Source of the DNA: Pseudomonadota bacterium
GTDB taxonomy: Bacteria > Pseudomonadota > Gammaproteobacteria > Natronospirales > REEB76
Direction of reading: 5' to 3'
Assembly (NCBI GenBank): GCA_021779005.1
Contig: JAJYBN010000039.1
Coordinates: 1-8,564, forward strand
DNA: 8,564 bases
Shown here: positions 6,893-8,564 of the stretch, piece by piece
Layout: every line of letters starts with the position of its first letter
Position numbering within the stretch: position 1 is the first letter of the stretch
Program-made: the position numbers and the translations under genes
Notes under the pieces: model-generated
Database searches by the model: none
What the model saw: only the letters and a program-made list of their open reading frames with translations
What the model was told of the DNA's origin: nothing

Positions 6893-7900
6893 TCAGGCGT
6901 CCGGTACTAAAACCGCCGCGCCGTTCAGCCGTCCGTTACGCAGTGCAGACAAGGCCTCGTTGGCGTCGGTCAGTGAGAAGGTCGTAACAGAGGTATGTAC
7001 TGGCCAGCGTGCCAGGGCCGTCATGAATTCCTCGCCGTCGGCGCGCGTTAGGTTGGCCACCGAACGCAACACCCGCTCGCCCCAGAGGATCGCGTAGGGA
7101 AATGCCGGGATCTCGCTCATATGTATGCCGGCACACACTACACAACCGCCTTTGGCCACGGCCCGCAGCGACGTGGGCACCAGCGCGCCGACCGGCGCAA
7201 AGATGAGCGCCGCATCCAGCGGCTCGGGCGGCGTTTCATCGGAACCACCAGCCCAGCCCACACCCAGTCCACGGGCGAAATCCTGGTTGTCAGTATCGCC
7301 GGGGCGAGTGAAGGCATACACGCGCCGGCCTTGTCCCACGCAGATCTGCGCCAGCACATGGGCTGACGCACCGAAACCATAGAGGCCTATGGTTGAGACC
7401 TCGCCCGCCAGCCGGAGGGCCCGGTAGCCGATAAGCCCGGCACACAGTAATGGTGCGGCATGGGCATCGTCGTAATTCTCCGGCAGATGCAGACAATACC
7501 GGTGATCGGCGAGTACATATTCGGCATATCCACCGTCACGGTCGTAACCGGTGAAATTCGCCTGATCGCACAGGTTCTCGCGACCGCTGCGGCAATAGGC
7601 ACACTGGCCACAATTGCCAGCCAGCCAAGGAACCCCCAGGCGCTCACCCAGTTTGAGCCCATTCACACCCGCGCCCATCGCCGCCACGCGGCCTACGATT
7701 TCATGGCCGAGAATCAACGGCAGCTTGCCGTGTGCAAGTTCACCATCGACGATATGCAAATCCGTGCGGCACATGCCGCAGGCCAGCACCTTGAGCAGCA
7801 CTTCTCCCGGACCCGGTTTCGGCACCGACAACTGGCGTTTGACCAGCGGACCACCGCGCTGCTCGAGCAGCATGGCAGTCATGTTTGTGCGGGTGCTCAT
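6893..7900 (-). CDS. Zinc-dependent alcohol dehydrogenase, CAD2-like MDR family
   Basis: This is a medium-chain dehydrogenase that should interconvert an alcohol and aldehyde with NAD(P)(H) in the cytoplasm; the true substrate is unknown. The 335-residue length fits. Catalytic zinc ligands are visible as C41 in CGMCRTDLH, H66-E67 in GHEIVG, and C153 in PLLCAGLIGYRAL. The four structural zinc cysteines are C97, C100, C103 and C111 (NCGQCAYCRSGRENLC). The Rossmann region has GLYGFGASAH (172-181) in place of the classic GxGxxG, and FAPVGALVP (234-242), CAGIHMSEIPAF (256-267) and SVANLTRADGEEF (280-292) follow. These blocks match the bacterial CAD2 subgroup as I remember it, close to cinnamyl alcohol dehydrogenase-like enzymes. 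The ATG at 7900-7898 gives a sensible N-terminus, but its Shine-Dalgarno is weak; ATG at residue 7 is a possible alternative. The neighbours do not indicate a pathway. Confidence 0.94.
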   Translation of the reverse strand: MSTRTNMTAMLLEQRGGPLVKRQLSVPKPGPGEVLLKVLACGMCRTDLHIVDGELAHGKLPLILGHEIVGRVAAMGAGVNGLKLGERLGVPWLAGNCGQCAYCRSGRENLCDQANFTGYDRDGGYAEYVLADHRYCLHLPENYDDAHAAPLLCAGLIGYRALRLAGEVSTIGLYGFGASAHVLAQICVGQGRRVYAFTRPGDTDNQDFARGLGVGWAGGSDETPPEPLDAALIFAPVGALVPTSLRAVAKGGCVVCAGIHMSEIPAFPYAILWGERVLRSVANLTRADGEEFMTALARWPVHTSVTTFSLTDANEALSALRNGRLNGAAVLVPDA

Positions 7901-7981
7901 GGACAGCTCAATGGGATCATCTAAAAAGTGTAAGTGAATAAATGCTATTCGTTACTACAAATTGTTTCGATTGCTAATGTG

Positions 7982-8009
7982 ATCTTACCTTTCCATTGCC
8001 CGCTTCCAA
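7982..8009 (-). promoter_or_regulatory. Possible sigma70 promoter for the alcohol dehydrogenase
   Basis: In the 138-base gap after the DDAH stop, the minus strand has TTGGAA (8009-8004) and TAAGAT (7987-7982) separated by 16 bases. Each matches the consensus at 4 of 6 positions. Below it the leader (7901-7981) is AT-rich. The gap holds no convincing terminator, ORF or RNA gene. The promoter is weak on sequence alone, and other hexamer pairs could be picked. Confidence 0.3.
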
Positions 8010-8038
8010 CTGCGCTAGCGGCCGTCCACACCTACATG

Positions 8039-8564
8039 TTATACCTCGAATATCAGGCTGCAACAGGTTACGCCACCTTCAGCCTTGGCTAGTTCTGAAG
8101 CATCTACTGTACGTAAATCGATGCTTTGAGCCACCAGTTTTTGGCGCGTCATCGGAAATGCCGAGGGGTAGATCAGGGTATTTCCAATCCGCGCCGCATT
8201 GGCTGCAAATGGTTCAGTTGGCGACACATCGATTAACTGCATCTTTCCAAACGCTTTGTCATCAACCCACTGGCGGTTGATGAGCAGTTTGTCATCGGCA
8301 ACCTGGGTCACGGCACTTTTCAGATGCAGGCAATCATGCAATATCACCGCTTCCACCGCATAACCGAAATCCGAGAGAATTTTACGCAGCTGTTCGATAC
8401 CAGACTGATTACTGCGTTGTGATATACCCACGTACAAAGCCTTGCCCAGCTGCAGCACATCGCCACCATCCAGCGTACCGGGTTGCTCGATATAGAAGAG
8501 CTTGCGGTGCTGTTTCAATACATCGGCGACTGAGTCTGTTTCTGCGCGCCGTGATTCCGCGCCC
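8039..8564 (-). CDS. ddaH: Dimethylarginine dimethylaminohydrolase (DDAH), C-terminal part (runs off window)
   Basis: DDAH hydrolyses N-omega-methylated arginines to citrulline plus a methylamine; it is a cysteine hydrolase of the amidinotransferase superfamily. The frame is open from the stop at 8039-8041 to the right edge, giving 174 residues; full proteins are about 255, so the N-terminal third is missing. In visible numbering, GTLDGGDVL is at 29-37, the catalytic histidine in CLHLKSAV at 80, INRQWVD at 95-101, and the nucleophile region EGGVTCCSLIF at 162-172 with cysteines at 167 and 168. These correspond to His162 and Cys249 of the Pseudomonas aeruginosa enzyme. The codon at 8518-8516 is TTG (Leu) inside the gene, not a start: the residues before it (GAESRRAETDSVADV) continue the family pattern. 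Arginine deiminase and other guanidino-modifying relatives are less likely, given CLHLKSAV and TCCSL. Confidence 0.88.
   Translation of the reverse strand, partial: GAESRRAETDSVADVLKQHRKLFYIEQPGTLDGGDVLQLGKALYVGISQRSNQSGIEQLRKILSDFGYAVEAVILHDCLHLKSAVTQVADDKLLINRQWVDDKAFGKMQLIDVSPTEPFAANAARIGNTLIYPSAFPMTRQKLVAQSIDLRTVDASELAKAEGGVTCCSLIFEV

Noticed and set aside
7968..7990. A TGTGA half-site suggesting CRP control of the alcohol dehydrogenase
   Set aside because: The second half TCACA is missing at the proper spacing.
8039..8518. A complete 159-residue gene starting at 8518
   Set aside because: The codon at 8516-8518 is TTG and the frame stays open to the window edge with DDAH-like residues, so this is the inside of a longer gene.

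Overview
All recognisable genes lie on the minus strand, so the window reads from right to left in transcription order. The sequence is moderately GC-rich bacterial DNA. The gene order rsmG, parA, parB, atpI, atpB is the conserved block found next to the chromosome origin in many Proteobacteria. The wording of ParA, ParB, AtpI and RsmG is most like Gammaproteobacteria. No plasmid, phage, IS, CRISPR, tRNA or rRNA signature was seen. The exact genus cannot be read from this window.

Layout in transcription order. At the right edge is the C-terminal two thirds of a dimethylarginine dimethylaminohydrolase (DDAH) (8039-8564). After a 138-base gap with a possible promoter comes a complete zinc-dependent alcohol dehydrogenase of the CAD2-like MDR class (6893-7900). 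Next is a membrane-anchored thioredoxin-like protein fused to an NHL beta-propeller, resembling NHLRC2 (5209-6807, with a revised GTG start). A small GC-rich hairpin separates it from a GspE/PilB-family secretion or pilus ATPase (3362-5158). Then follow rsmG (2696-3337), parA (1825-2643) and parB (929-1828). A 176-base gap carries a good sigma70-type promoter and a T-rich leader. It leads into atpI (363-752) and the first 122 codons of atpB (1-366), the start of the F-type ATP synthase operon.

How the genes work together. ParA and ParB form the chromosome segregation pair and overlap by GTGA, so they are probably translationally coupled. AtpI and AtpB overlap by ATGA in the same way. RsmG modifies 16S rRNA and sits with this block by ancient synteny. 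The GspE-family ATPase occupies the place upstream of rsmG where mnmG (gidA) is usually found. The three genes upstream of it (propeller protein, alcohol dehydrogenase, DDAH) do not form an obvious pathway and look like accessory metabolism and redox genes.

No clearly new multi-gene system was found. The points most worth a second look are the bacterial NHLRC2-like fusion, the replacement of mnmG by a secretion ATPase, an inverted repeat with no Shine-Dalgarno in front of parA, and a terminator-like element in the atp leader. No intergenic stretch exceeds 300 bases; the longest are 753-928 and 7901-8038.
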